NCBI GenBank assembly: GCA_963700895.1
Contig: CAVOZI010000016.1
Coordinates: forward strand, 186,001 to 250,000
Reading direction: 5' to 3'
From: Anderseniella sp963700895
GTDB lineage: Bacteria > Pseudomonadota > Alphaproteobacteria > Rhizobiales > Aestuariivirgaceae
DNA length: 64,000 bases
In this document: piece by piece, positions 33,896 through 42,120 of the stretch
Layout of the letters: every line of letters begins with the position of its first letter
Numbering within the stretch: position 1 is the stretch's first letter
Notes under the pieces: generated by a model
Databases searched by the model: none
Told to the model about the DNA's origin: nothing
What the model saw: only the letters and a program-made list of their open reading frames with translations
Translations under genes and position numbers: made by a program

Positions 33896-34320
33896 CAGGC
33901 AAGCGTCCCGGTCTAGTGGATTATCCTCTGGCCGAAACACAGCCCGACAAGGTGCGCGGACTGCGGGGTCGCAGCCTGGAGGATATCAGCCTAGAAGACG
34001 TTATGGACGGCACGATCACCATGGAGGACCTGCGCATCACGCCTAGTGCGCTGGAAGCGCAAGCCGACATTGCGGAAGCTGCTGGTCGACCGAACCTAGC
34101 GGCCAACTTCCGTCGCGCCAGCGAACTGACCAGCATACCCCAAGAGGTAATCATGGCGACCTACGAACTGCTCAGGCCTGGCCGTGCAACCGAAAAGCAA
34201 GAGTTGCTCGATGCGGCGAGTCGTTTGCGCGAAGCGTATGGCGCCAACCGCATAGCAGATTTCATCGAGGAAGCCGCTGAGGTTTATGAACGACGCGGTC
34301 TGTACAAGTTCCGCTACTAA
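33892..34320 (+). CDS. Diol/glycerol dehydratase small subunit
   Basis: A 142-residue protein: DYPLAETQPDKVRGLRGRSL, EDVMDGTITMEDLRITPSAL, AEAAGRPNLAANFRRASELT, then PGRATEKQELLDAAS and YERRGLYKFRY. These are the conserved blocks of the PduE/DhaB3 type. It overlaps the fused large/medium gene (ATGA), so stoichiometric translation is expected. No N-terminal targeting extension is obvious; the protein starts close to the family core. Together the two genes give a complete alpha-beta-gamma enzyme. A reactivating factor is not in the locus. Confidence 0.92.
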   Translation: MTGKRPGLVDYPLAETQPDKVRGLRGRSLEDISLEDVMDGTITMEDLRITPSALEAQADIAEAAGRPNLAANFRRASELTSIPQEVIMATYELLRPGRATEKQELLDAASRLREAYGANRIADFIEEAAEVYERRGLYKFRY

Positions 34321-34340
34321 TTGAGCGCAAGGGAGACGAC

Positions 34341-35033
34341 ATGAACTGGAAGACGGCGTACCGGTCCATCTATTACGAGGGCGCACCAGAACCCGAAGAT
34401 ATGATCTTGAAGCCAGAAGAGACCGCGCTTCTGGTGATCGACGTCCAGAACACTTACCTTAAAAGGCCTGATCGAAGCACGTTGTCGGGTCAGGCGCTGG
34501 AGTCCTTCGATGCCTGGACGCCATTCCATGACCGAATGCATAATCAGCTGATCCCTCGTACCGCCTCGCTGTTAGAAAACTGCCGAACCAAGGGGGTTGA
34601 GTGCATATTCGCCCGCATCGCTACCCACACGCTCGACGGCCGCGAACGCTCACTGTCGCAGAAGATGCCTGGCTGGAACAACCTGTTGCTGCCAAAGAAC
34701 AGCGAGCCGTCCAAGCTGGTGCCCGAACTTCAGCCAGTTGGCGACGAAATATGCATCATTAAGACAACTGACTCAGCTCTGACTGGAACCAATCTACGGC
34801 TTATCCTCCATAACATTGGTATCAAGAACGTGATCTGCTGCGGCATCTTCACTGACCAGTGCGTCTCATCAACGGTACGCAGCCTTGCGGACGAAAGCTT
34901 CAATGTAATCGTATTGGAAGATTGTTGCGCAGCCGGGTCCCAGGAACTGCATGACAAGGAGCTTGAAATAATCAACATGATCTATTGCCATGTTATGTCA
35001 TCAGCCGAACTCAAACATATGATGGATTTGTGA
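34341..35033 (+). CDS. Isochorismatase-fold hydrolase
   Basis: A 230-residue cysteine hydrolase. Triad positions: Asp in ALLVIDVQNTYL (~35), Lys in ICIIKTTDSALTGTNL (~139) and Cys in FTDQCVSSTVRSLAD (~174). The family includes amidases and N-carbamoyl hydrolases, so it could free an amine from an amide or carbamoyl precursor for the microcompartment pathway; this is inference. AGGGAGACGAC lies before the ATG. The gene is 20 bases after the dehydratase small subunit, so it shares the operon. Such a hydrolase is not part of classical Pdu or Eut loci. Confidence 0.88.
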   Translation: MNWKTAYRSIYYEGAPEPEDMILKPEETALLVIDVQNTYLKRPDRSTLSGQALESFDAWTPFHDRMHNQLIPRTASLLENCRTKGVECIFARIATHTLDGRERSLSQKMPGWNNLLLPKNSEPSKLVPELQPVGDEICIIKTTDSALTGTNLRLILHNIGIKNVICCGIFTDQCVSSTVRSLADESFNVIVLEDCCAAGSQELHDKELEIINMIYCHVMSSAELKHMMDL

Positions 35034-35256
35034 TGTCCCGGCCGACGGACGCTCAAGAATGTGTCAAGTCTGGCAGGCCACCGGTCAAGCGCCCCTCTTT
35101 TCGATTGCGTCAGGATCTTGCATTCTCTGGCGTCAAGGCTTTTCCTAGAGTTTGAAGACCTGAAACTGGCCCGGGTCTTGCTTAGTCAAAAAGGCGAATT
35201 TGCCGATTATTCCGGCCAACGTGAGTGTAAGGCATTAACACGAGGAGGAGATGGTA
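35034..35256. promoter_or_regulatory. Spacer before the ABC importer genes
   Basis: A 223-base gap between hydrolase and transporter genes; long enough for a second promoter. A GAAGACC...GGGTCTTGC inverted pair lies at about 35154-35180. No confident promoter boxes. Confidence 0.3.
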
Positions 35257-36411
35257 ATGTTCAAAAACAAGTTCTCAAGGCGCAATTTCCTGCAGCAGAC
35301 TGGTGTGTGGGCGGCTGCGGCTGCTACCGGTGCATTTCCAAAGTTTGCCCATGCAGCTCGTGACAAGGAGCTCAATATCTATTGCTGGGAAGGGTACAAC
35401 TCTGACGACGTGCTTGACCCGTTCCGCAGTGAGTTCGGTGCCACAGTCCGTGCTGAGGGTCTGACGTCTGACCCGGATGCCGTTAACCGCCTGCGTGCCG
35501 GTGAAACCAAGGTCTGGGATCTGATCAACCTGAACAATCCATGGGCGCGCGAGATGATGTATCCGGAAGGCCTCATCAAACCCATCTCGCGGGAACGCTT
35601 CGAACCCTTCTATGACAAGATGATGCCGCAGTTCAAGGCACCCTATAGTTGGGCCATGGACAAGGACGGTAAGGACCTGCTTGGCATGGTGCAGCGCTTT
35701 GGGCCGTTCTCGTTCGTCGTCAATACCGACAAGGTCAGCCGCGCCACTGCCGAGGACCAAGGCTTCAAACTGTTCCTCGACCCGGCCATGAAGGGTAAAT
35801 ACGGTATCCTCACCTACGACAACTGGAACATTTACCATATGTGCGTGGCAGCGGACATTCACCCGTTCAAAAAGCACACGCCGGAAGAGATGACCAAGTT
35901 CGGCGAGGTTGCCAAGCAGATCTTTAACGGCGCCAAGAACCTGACCGATGACTTGGTGCAGATGAACCTGGCCCTGATCAATGGCGAGATCGATGCCTAC
36001 TTCACCGGCGGCACCTATACGGCCTCGCCGGCTCGTCTCGATGGTGCGAAAAATGTGCGCGGCATCACTCCAAAAACCGGCCCGATGGACGGCAAAGGCG
36101 GCATCGTCTGGATCGAGCTCACCTCCGTAGTGAATAACCCGGATCCGTCAGGGCTGGCTGAGGAGTTCCTAGCCTATGTACAGCGTCCTGACGTGTCAAA
36201 GAAGGTGGCGTTTGCTGAAGGCACCTACAACCCGGTAACGCAGATGGGCGACAAGACCGTTCTAGACACCTTCTCCGCAGAAGAACTCGACGCGATACAA
36301 TGGGATTCGCTTGAGGAGGAGATGGCCAACTCTGTCGACTACGATATCAACCCCGACTATGCCGAGATGTACGAACTATACTCGGCAGCCAAGCGTGAGC
36401 GCGAGGGTTGA
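35257..36411 (+). CDS. ABC importer substrate-binding protein (PotD/extracellular type)
   Basis: A 384-residue periplasmic protein with a twin-arginine-like signal (FSRRNFLQQTGVWAAAAATG ... AHAARD). The mature start ELNIYCWEGYNSDDVLDPF is the PotD/PotF pattern for polyamine-type binders, and Asp/Trp residues typical of amine binding recur (WDLINLNNPW; ITYDNWNIY region). The ligand is probably a small amine, which would fit an amino-alcohol substrate. ATG 35257 is used because AGGAGGAG lies eight bases upstream; ATG 35251 is too close to it. Followed by ATPase and two permeases. Confidence 0.9.
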   Translation: MFKNKFSRRNFLQQTGVWAAAAATGAFPKFAHAARDKELNIYCWEGYNSDDVLDPFRSEFGATVRAEGLTSDPDAVNRLRAGETKVWDLINLNNPWAREMMYPEGLIKPISRERFEPFYDKMMPQFKAPYSWAMDKDGKDLLGMVQRFGPFSFVVNTDKVSRATAEDQGFKLFLDPAMKGKYGILTYDNWNIYHMCVAADIHPFKKHTPEEMTKFGEVAKQIFNGAKNLTDDLVQMNLALINGEIDAYFTGGTYTASPARLDGAKNVRGITPKTGPMDGKGGIVWIELTSVVNNPDPSGLAEEFLAYVQRPDVSKKVAFAEGTYNPVTQMGDKTVLDTFSAEELDAIQWDSLEEEMANSVDYDINPDYAEMYELYSAAKREREG

Positions 36412-36451
36412 TCAGTCGGGCGTTCACTGAAAAGCAATAACGGGAGTCCCC

Positions 36452-37525
36452 ATGAGCGACGGTAGCCGGCCTTTTCTGAAGCTGGTGGATGTAACTAAAA
36501 AATTCGGCAATTTTACTGCCGTACGCGACATCAACTTGGCTATTGGCGAAGGCGAGTTCTTCACGCTCGTGGGGCCTTCTGGCTCGGGCAAGACAACGAT
36601 GATCCGCATGTTGGTGGGTATGGAACAACCCACCAGCGGCGAAATGCGATTGAACGGCCAGTTGCTCAATGGCGTTCCGGCCAACAAGCGCCCGACCTGC
36701 ATGGTGTTCCAGTCTCTTGCCTTATTTCCCCACAAGACGGTGGGCGAGAACATTGAATTTTCTCTGAAGATAGCCGGGGTTGACCCGGCCTCCCGGCGCA
36801 AGCGAGCAGAGGAGTTGCTGGCCCAGCTGCGTCTGCCGCTCGACTATTACGACAAGGGCGTCAACCAGTGCTCCGGCGGCGAACGCCAGCGCGTCGCACT
36901 GGCACGTGCGCTCGCTTTTGACCCGCAGATCCTGTTCTTCGATGAACCGCTGTCCGCGCTGGACTTCCGGCTGCGCAAGACACTCGAGAAGGAACTGAAG
37001 GACATTCACCGCGAAACCGGCAAGACGTTCGTTTACATCACCCACTCTTTGGAGGAAGCGATGGTGATGTCGGACCGCATCGGCATCATGCGCAATGGAG
37101 AGATCGTCCAGGTGGGCACGCCCAGTGAGATTTATAACAAACCGTGCGACAAGTTCGTTGCCCAATTCATGGGTGAGGTGAACACAATCGAGGTCGAGGA
37201 TGCCGGCAAGGACACTGTGCGCAGCGTAGTAGACGACGCGACCTACACGGTGAAAGGCAAGCCCACCGGCTTCAGTAAGGGCTTTCTGATCATCCGGCCC
37301 GAGGTGATGAAGATTGGCAAGGCGGCTGTCCGTTTGCCAAACAAGCTTAAGGGCGTGGTTTTCAACGATTATGCGTTGGGCTCGCGCATCCAATACCAGG
37401 TCCGCCTATCCAATGGCGAAAACTGGCTTATCGAACGTCTGCAGGATGAACCATTCGAGGGCAAGGTCGACGATATGGTCTATATCGGGTGGCGCGCCCA
37501 GGATTCCATCCTGGTGAGCGAGTAA
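36452..37525 (+). CDS. ABC importer ATP-binding protein (PotA-type)
   Basis: A 357-residue ATPase. Walker A is GPSGSGKTT (~41-49), the Q-loop is VFQSLALFPH (~89), the signature is C-S-G-G-E-R-Q-R (~139; usually L-S-G-G-Q), Walker B is ILFFDEPLSALD (~159) and the switch His is in YITHSLEEA (~195). The C-terminal ~110 residues form the regulatory TOBE-type domain (FLIIRPEVMKIG). It would energise import with the two permeases that follow at 4-base spacing. The Leu-to-Cys change in the signature is unusual but not known to be inactivating. Confidence 0.92.
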   Translation: MSDGSRPFLKLVDVTKKFGNFTAVRDINLAIGEGEFFTLVGPSGSGKTTMIRMLVGMEQPTSGEMRLNGQLLNGVPANKRPTCMVFQSLALFPHKTVGENIEFSLKIAGVDPASRRKRAEELLAQLRLPLDYYDKGVNQCSGGERQRVALARALAFDPQILFFDEPLSALDFRLRKTLEKELKDIHRETGKTFVYITHSLEEAMVMSDRIGIMRNGEIVQVGTPSEIYNKPCDKFVAQFMGEVNTIEVEDAGKDTVRSVVDDATYTVKGKPTGFSKGFLIIRPEVMKIGKAAVRLPNKLKGVVFNDYALGSRIQYQVRLSNGENWLIERLQDEPFEGKVDDMVYIGWRAQDSILVSE

Positions 37526-37529
37526 TACC

Positions 37530-38390
37530 ATGGCCCGTTTGCTGCAATGGCTGAAAAATCCCGGGGTTCTCTCGGCTATGCCTGCGTCATTGTTCCTGCT
37601 TGTAGGTTTCGCAGGCCCGCTACTGATGGTGTTGGGCTACAGCTTCATGCCGCCCAAGACATTTGCACTCAACAGTATGCCAACACTTGAAAACTTCGTC
37701 TCAGTAATCAGCCAAAGCTATTATCTGTCTTTCCTTTGGTCGCTCTTTCTCGCGGCTCTCACCGTGCTTTTGCTGTTCCCTATCTGCTACCCGATCGCCT
37801 ACGGTATGGCCAAGTTATTTGGCAAGTGGGCCAATCTGGTTACCGCAGTGATCGCCCTTCCGCTGCTGATCTCAGAGAATATACGCCTGTTTGGGTGGGT
37901 GCTTCTGCTGCTCAAGAACGGCATCATCGATGGTGCCATGCAGTCGCTGTTCGGCCTGCCTCTTTCCGGGATGCTATATACTATCCCGGCGATTTTGCTC
38001 GGCCTGGTCTACGTGTACTTGCCATTCATGTTGTTTCCTATGGTGATCGGCATCTCGATGATCCCAGACACGCTGAAGGAGGCCGCTTTCGACCTAGGCG
38101 CTAGCCGCTGGCAGGTATTTCGTGAAGTTGAGCTTCCTCTGGCGATGCCCGGTATTCTGATTGGCAGCATTCTGACCTTCATCCTGGCGCTTGGTTCACT
38201 TGCAGAGTCCAAGATCCTTGGCGGCCAGGTGATTGTTATGATCGCGGATGATATCGAGAGTTCCTTCACCTTCGCTCAGAACTGGCCAAAGGGTTCTGTG
38301 TTGTCAGTATTGTTGATCGGATTGTCGGGACTGATCGTCTATATCCTGTTCCGTCGCATTGACCTCGACCAAATCATCGGCCGGAGATAG
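37530..38390 (+). CDS. ABC importer permease (PotB-type)
   Basis: A 286-residue inner-membrane permease with six predicted membrane segments, the first at ~18-40 (ASLFLLVGFAGPLLMVLGYS). The EAA loop that contacts the ATPase is EAAFDLGASRWQVFREVELP (~190). It starts four bases after the ATPase stop. With the second permease it forms the transmembrane pore of a spermidine/putrescine-type importer. Ligand not set by sequence. Confidence 0.92.
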   Translation: MARLLQWLKNPGVLSAMPASLFLLVGFAGPLLMVLGYSFMPPKTFALNSMPTLENFVSVISQSYYLSFLWSLFLAALTVLLLFPICYPIAYGMAKLFGKWANLVTAVIALPLLISENIRLFGWVLLLLKNGIIDGAMQSLFGLPLSGMLYTIPAILLGLVYVYLPFMLFPMVIGISMIPDTLKEAAFDLGASRWQVFREVELPLAMPGILIGSILTFILALGSLAESKILGGQVIVMIADDIESSFTFAQNWPKGSVLSVLLIGLSGLIVYILFRRIDLDQIIGRR

Positions 38391-38394
38391 CGGC

Positions 38395-39222
38395 ATGAGC
38401 GCAACCCAGTCGAGCAAGCTGACGAGAACGCTGATCTGGCTGTGGACAGGCGCGGTACTGGTATTCCTGTATATGCCGATGCTGGCTGTGGTACTGGCCT
38501 CGTTCTCGAAGCAGCGCTATTTCCGCTTTCCGATAACCCGTTTCACAACGGAGTGGTACAGCAAGACACTGGAGTCGCTGTCGGTGCGCGATCTGCTGTG
38601 GACCTCTCTGTCCGTCGCCGCGCTGGTGACAGTGTTCTCCGTGGTGCTGGCGTTCTTCGGCGCGCTGGCATTTGCCCGCTATGACTGGAAGGGGCGTAAG
38701 CTCTACCAGAAGCTGGTGCTGTTGCCGATCTTTTTTCCGCAAGCCGTGCTTGGGCTTGCCCTGCTGCTATGGTTTTCCGCCCTTGGCGTCATAACCAGTT
38801 GGCAAACCGCTGTATTCGCGCACATGATCTGGATCGTGCCGATTGTCATTCTGATCATGTCGATCCAGGCCTACAGCTTTGATCCAGCACTTGAAGAAGC
38901 TGCCTTTGACCTTGGCGCAAGCCGCTGGCAGGTACTAAGGGAAGTCACCCTGCCTATACTTGCCCCCGGCATTGTCTCGGGCGGCATTTTCGCCTTCCTG
39001 CTGTCATGGGGTAACTTTCCTCTGTCGCTGTTTTCCACCGGCGCAGATTCGACCGTGCCCGAATGGCTCTATGCCAAAATGGTGTCGGGCTACACGCCCA
39101 TGGTGCCAACACTCGGCTCGCTCACCATGTCGGCAGCCGCATTGCTATTAGTGATCGTCTACCTTGCCTGGCTTGCTGCGAGTGTGCGGAGGAAGCGTAA
39201 TTCTGTGCCCACCGATAGTTAG
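38395..39222 (+). CDS. ABC importer permease (PotC-type)
   Basis: A 275-residue permease with six membrane segments. Its EAA loop is EAAFDLGASRWQVLREVTLP (~165), almost the same as in the first permease. ATG 38395 is chosen because GGAGATAGC precedes it; the open frame runs further up inside the previous gene. It is the last gene of the importer set, and the SDR gene follows after 29 bases, tying transport to catabolism. Confidence 0.92.
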   Translation: MSATQSSKLTRTLIWLWTGAVLVFLYMPMLAVVLASFSKQRYFRFPITRFTTEWYSKTLESLSVRDLLWTSLSVAALVTVFSVVLAFFGALAFARYDWKGRKLYQKLVLLPIFFPQAVLGLALLLWFSALGVITSWQTAVFAHMIWIVPIVILIMSIQAYSFDPALEEAAFDLGASRWQVLREVTLPILAPGIVSGGIFAFLLSWGNFPLSLFSTGADSTVPEWLYAKMVSGYTPMVPTLGSLTMSAAALLLVIVYLAWLAASVRRKRNSVPTDS

Positions 39223-39251
39223 CCGTCACACGTCTGAAGAGGAGGAAACCA

Positions 39252-40022
39252 ATGCTAACATCCATCAAGGGAAAATCCGTCATCGTTACTGGTGCCAGCA
39301 AGGGTATCGGCAAGGGTATTGCTCGGGTATTTGCGAACCAGGGTGCCAAGGTGATGATCGTTGGACGTGATGCTGGCGCCGCCGCCGCTACGGCGAAGGA
39401 GATCGGCAACGACGCCCAAAGCTTCCCTGCCGACGTAGCAGACTGGGATCAGAGCCAGGCGATGGCTAAGGCCACCGCAGACGCCTTCGGCGGGATCGAC
39501 ATCCTGTGTGCTAATGCCGGCGTCTATCCTCAAACCAAGATCGAGGAGATGGACCCGGCCGAGTGGGACCAAGTCATGGCCACCAACCTGCGCGGCAATT
39601 TTCTGTCGGTTAAGGCATGCCTGCCGTGGCTCAAGAAATCAGGTGAGGGCCGCGTAGTGCTGACATCCTCCATCACCGGTCCGCAAACCGGCTTCCCGGG
39701 CTGGTCGCACTACGGCGCCACAAAGTCCGGCCAACTCGGCTTCATGCGCACTGCCTGCATCGAGCTCGCCAAGTATGGTATCACGGTAAACGCAGTATTG
39801 CCGGGCAACATTATTACCGAGGGTCTCGAAGGCTTGGGCGACGACTATCTGAAGACCATGGCGGCTTCCATCCCGCTGAAGAAACTCGGCCGCGTCGAGG
39901 ATATCGGCAACGCCGCGCTGTTCCTTGCATCGAGGGAAGCCGGTTACATCACCGGCCAGACGATCATCGTTGATGGCGGGCAAATCCTGCCGGAGTCACT
40001 CGAGGCTATTGAACAGGCCTGA
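39252..40022 (+). CDS. Short-chain dehydrogenase/reductase
   Basis: A 256-residue classical SDR. The cofactor loop is VTGASKGIGKGIA (~13-25), with VGRD after beta-2 (Arg suggests NADP or mixed use). The NAG motif is CANAGVY (~90), catalytic Ser is in VLTSSITG (~141) and Y-x-x-x-K is in HYGATKSGQLG (~154). In RMM-type microcompartment loci an SDR interconverts aminoacetone and 1-amino-2-propanol; that role is inferred here from context. GAAGAGGAGG precedes the ATG. It is convergent with the AraC gene, only four bases apart. Confidence 0.9.
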   Translation: MLTSIKGKSVIVTGASKGIGKGIARVFANQGAKVMIVGRDAGAAAATAKEIGNDAQSFPADVADWDQSQAMAKATADAFGGIDILCANAGVYPQTKIEEMDPAEWDQVMATNLRGNFLSVKACLPWLKKSGEGRVVLTSSITGPQTGFPGWSHYGATKSGQLGFMRTACIELAKYGITVNAVLPGNIITEGLEGLGDDYLKTMAASIPLKKLGRVEDIGNAALFLASREAGYITGQTIIVDGGQILPESLEAIEQA

Positions 40023-40026
40023 GACA

Positions 40027-41097
40027 TCACGACTGCCGAAGGGCCTCGCGGACTGTGCTTGGCGAGGCCCCTGTCCACCGCTTGACCGCGCGCGAGAAGG
40101 CCGATAGTTCGGAGTAGCCGAGCAGGAGCGAGATCTCCGAAATGGGCAGTTGGCGCTGGCGCAGGTAGCTCATAGCCAGCTCGCGCCTCAAATTCTCAAC
40201 CAAGTTTTTGAACGTCGTGCCATTTTCGGCCAATTCGCGCTGGACCGCACCAGGGGATACTCGAAGTTCGCGTGCCATGTGCTTTAACGACGGATAACCT
40301 GAAGCAAGACCTGAACGAATTGCGCTCGATATCTGATCAAACAGCGTCATGGGCCGATTGTAGGTGTTCGATAGCTGCACAAGGCAATTGCTCGACAACG
40401 CCATGAGGGTAGGGTCACTTGCCGGCATCAACCGAGACAACAGGTTGTCGCGGAAGAGCAATGCATTGGTCGGTTGAGAAAAATAGACCGGCGCATCGAA
40501 GGCTCGAGAATGCTCGGAATGGCTATCGGGCCGCGGGTGTTCGAAATGTACTTCCTGCGGCGCCCAGCCCGACCCGCATGCCTCTCGGATCAAATTCAGG
40601 AACATACCGAGCGATAGTTCCGCATCCTGGCGCCGGTCGAGGATACCGCGCGAGCCGATCTGGTATTCAAGCCGAAGCAGAACATTGCTGTCGCGACCCA
40701 ACGACATAACCGACTGCCCCTGGTGGTAGCCGAACAGCCCCACCATGTTTTCCAGCGCGCTGCCGAGCGTCGGAGCAGAAACCATGGCATAGCCCCACAG
40801 GCCGAGATCACGTGGCTGGAACTGGTTCCCGAACCACAGCCCAAAATTGTCGCACCTCGTTCCCTTCGAAGCTTCCTCAAGCAGCCGACAGAATTGACTT
40901 AGCTTCAGCTTCAGGATGGGCGAACCGGTCATCTCGGCCGCGATGCCGGAATTGCCGAAAATGGAGTCGATGTCGCCGCCACCGCGCTCGATGTAGGCAA
41001 CGATGCCGGTTGCAGCTGCCGCCAAGATTACCGGGTCATCCCCTCCCGTTCCAGGACAGATAGTCTCGGCGACCAATTGAATTGAATGCCGTCCCAT
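40027..41097 (-). CDS. AraC-family transcription regulator
   Basis: A 356-residue regulator with an arabinose-binding-like N-terminal domain (ILKLKLSQFCRLLEEASKGT ... LGLWGYAMVSAPTLGSAL) and a C-terminal double helix-turn-helix (LKHMARELRVSPGAVQRELA; ISEISLLLGYSELSAFSRAV, KRWTG). This is the same type as the broken gene at 11127. AGGAAGG lies before ATG 41097; the frame up to 41145 is not used. Placed between the SDR and DeoR genes inside the microcompartment locus, it probably activates that locus in response to the substrate. Confidence 0.9.
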   Translation of the reverse strand: MGRHSIQLVAETICPGTGGDDPVILAAAATGIVAYIERGGGDIDSIFGNSGIAAEMTGSPILKLKLSQFCRLLEEASKGTRCDNFGLWFGNQFQPRDLGLWGYAMVSAPTLGSALENMVGLFGYHQGQSVMSLGRDSNVLLRLEYQIGSRGILDRRQDAELSLGMFLNLIREACGSGWAPQEVHFEHPRPDSHSEHSRAFDAPVYFSQPTNALLFRDNLLSRLMPASDPTLMALSSNCLVQLSNTYNRPMTLFDQISSAIRSGLASGYPSLKHMARELRVSPGAVQRELAENGTTFKNLVENLRRELAMSYLRQRQLPISEISLLLGYSELSAFSRAVKRWTGASPSTVREALRQS

Positions 41098-41204
41098 ACC
41101 CGAAATCCTTCCTGCGGATACCTCGGCCGCTCTGTAGAAAGACACGTTCCGTCAACCTGACCCTCGTAACAATCGCGAACCAAGGCGATGCTGAACTGTG
41201 GCCG

Positions 41205-41993
41205 TCAGGTTGTCATCAGCTCTACGCCGGCATCACCCATTGCCTCCAGCAGTTCCCCTTCAGGATCGGCGTCCGAAATCAGCGTCACAGTTTGGCTCCA
41301 AAGGCCGTAGACGGTCAGTGAAGGACGATCGAACTTACTGTGGTCGGCAAGCACGAAGGTATGCGCTGACCGGCGCATCATCGCGCCATAGATCAGCCCC
41401 GGCCCCATTGCGGCATCATTCGGCCCTTCAACGGTCAGGCCCGATGCTCCGAGATATGCCTTGTTTGCCCGGAACTTAAGCAACTGCTCGACTGTGTCCG
41501 CCCCGTGAATTAACCCTTCGCGACCATCGTACTGGCCCGGCAGCATCAGCACTCGGATCAGCGGCGAAACTGCAAGTGCCATGGCTATGCTGAAGGAATG
41601 GGTGATCACTGTCATCGGAAGATCAAGAAGCGCGGCGCGGCGGGCGAAGTGCAGAGTGGTCGCGCCGCCGCCGATCATCAGGATGTCGTTGGCCTCCAAC
41701 TGCCTCACCGCGAGCCCGGCAATCTTCTGGCGCTCGCCGATCATAAGCGTCTCGCGCTCGCTGATGCCTGGCTCGTAGGCCACCGGACGCATTGCGCCGC
41801 CATAGGTGCGGTTGACCAGGCCGCGCTCGTCTAGGTCAGCAAGGTCACGCCGAATGGTTTCCGTGGAAACACCAAGTCGCTCGGCCAGTTCGTTTACCCG
41901 TATCGCCGGATAGAGCTTCAGATCGGCAACGATCTGTTCTTGGCGGTTCTGCTTGCCCGCAGGGCGCTGACCGGAATCTGCCATGTTCCACAT
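41205..41993 (-). CDS. DeoR-family transcription regulator
   Basis: A 262-residue repressor type. The N-terminal helix-turn-helix is IRVNELAERLGVSTETIRRD (~32-52) followed by DLDERGLVNRTYGGAM. The C-terminal sugar-phosphate-isomerase-like sensor shows ILMIGGGATTLHFAR, GADTVEQLLKFRANKAYLGA and VLADHSKFDR. Such proteins sense phosphorylated metabolites, which would fit a phospho-amino-alcohol made by the locus kinase (inference). It is divergent from the class III PLP enzyme across 127 AT-rich bases. ATG 41984 is an equally possible start. Confidence 0.9.
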   Translation of the reverse strand: MWNMADSGQRPAGKQNRQEQIVADLKLYPAIRVNELAERLGVSTETIRRDLADLDERGLVNRTYGGAMRPVAYEPGISERETLMIGERQKIAGLAVRQLEANDILMIGGGATTLHFARRAALLDLPMTVITHSFSIAMALAVSPLIRVLMLPGQYDGREGLIHGADTVEQLLKFRANKAYLGASGLTVEGPNDAAMGPGLIYGAMMRRSAHTFVLADHSKFDRPSLTVYGLWSQTVTLISDADPEGELLEAMGDAGVELMTT

Positions 41994-42057
41994 CCAATCG
42001 ACCAGATTCCCTCTCTGATAGCGCCTAGATGATGGGAATTCAACATAAAATGATCAC

Positions 42058-42086
42058 TTTACAACATATAAAAGTTAGATTATGCT
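42058..42086 (+). promoter_or_regulatory. Sigma-70-like promoter of the shell/enzyme operon
   Basis: TTTACA at 42058-42063 and TATGCT at 42081-42086 with a 17-base spacer, in the AT-rich gap between the DeoR gene and the class III PLP enzyme gene. It would drive the genes from 42121 to 48433. Confidence 0.45.
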
Positions 42087-42120
42087 CTATTCATGTTGGA
42101 AGTCGGTCAGAGGTGTATCC

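Noticed and set aside
40041..40070. GGGCCTCG/CGAGGCCC hairpin as terminator of the SDR gene
   Set aside because: It lies inside the C-terminal codons of the AraC gene and has no T-run, so it may be only coding sequence.
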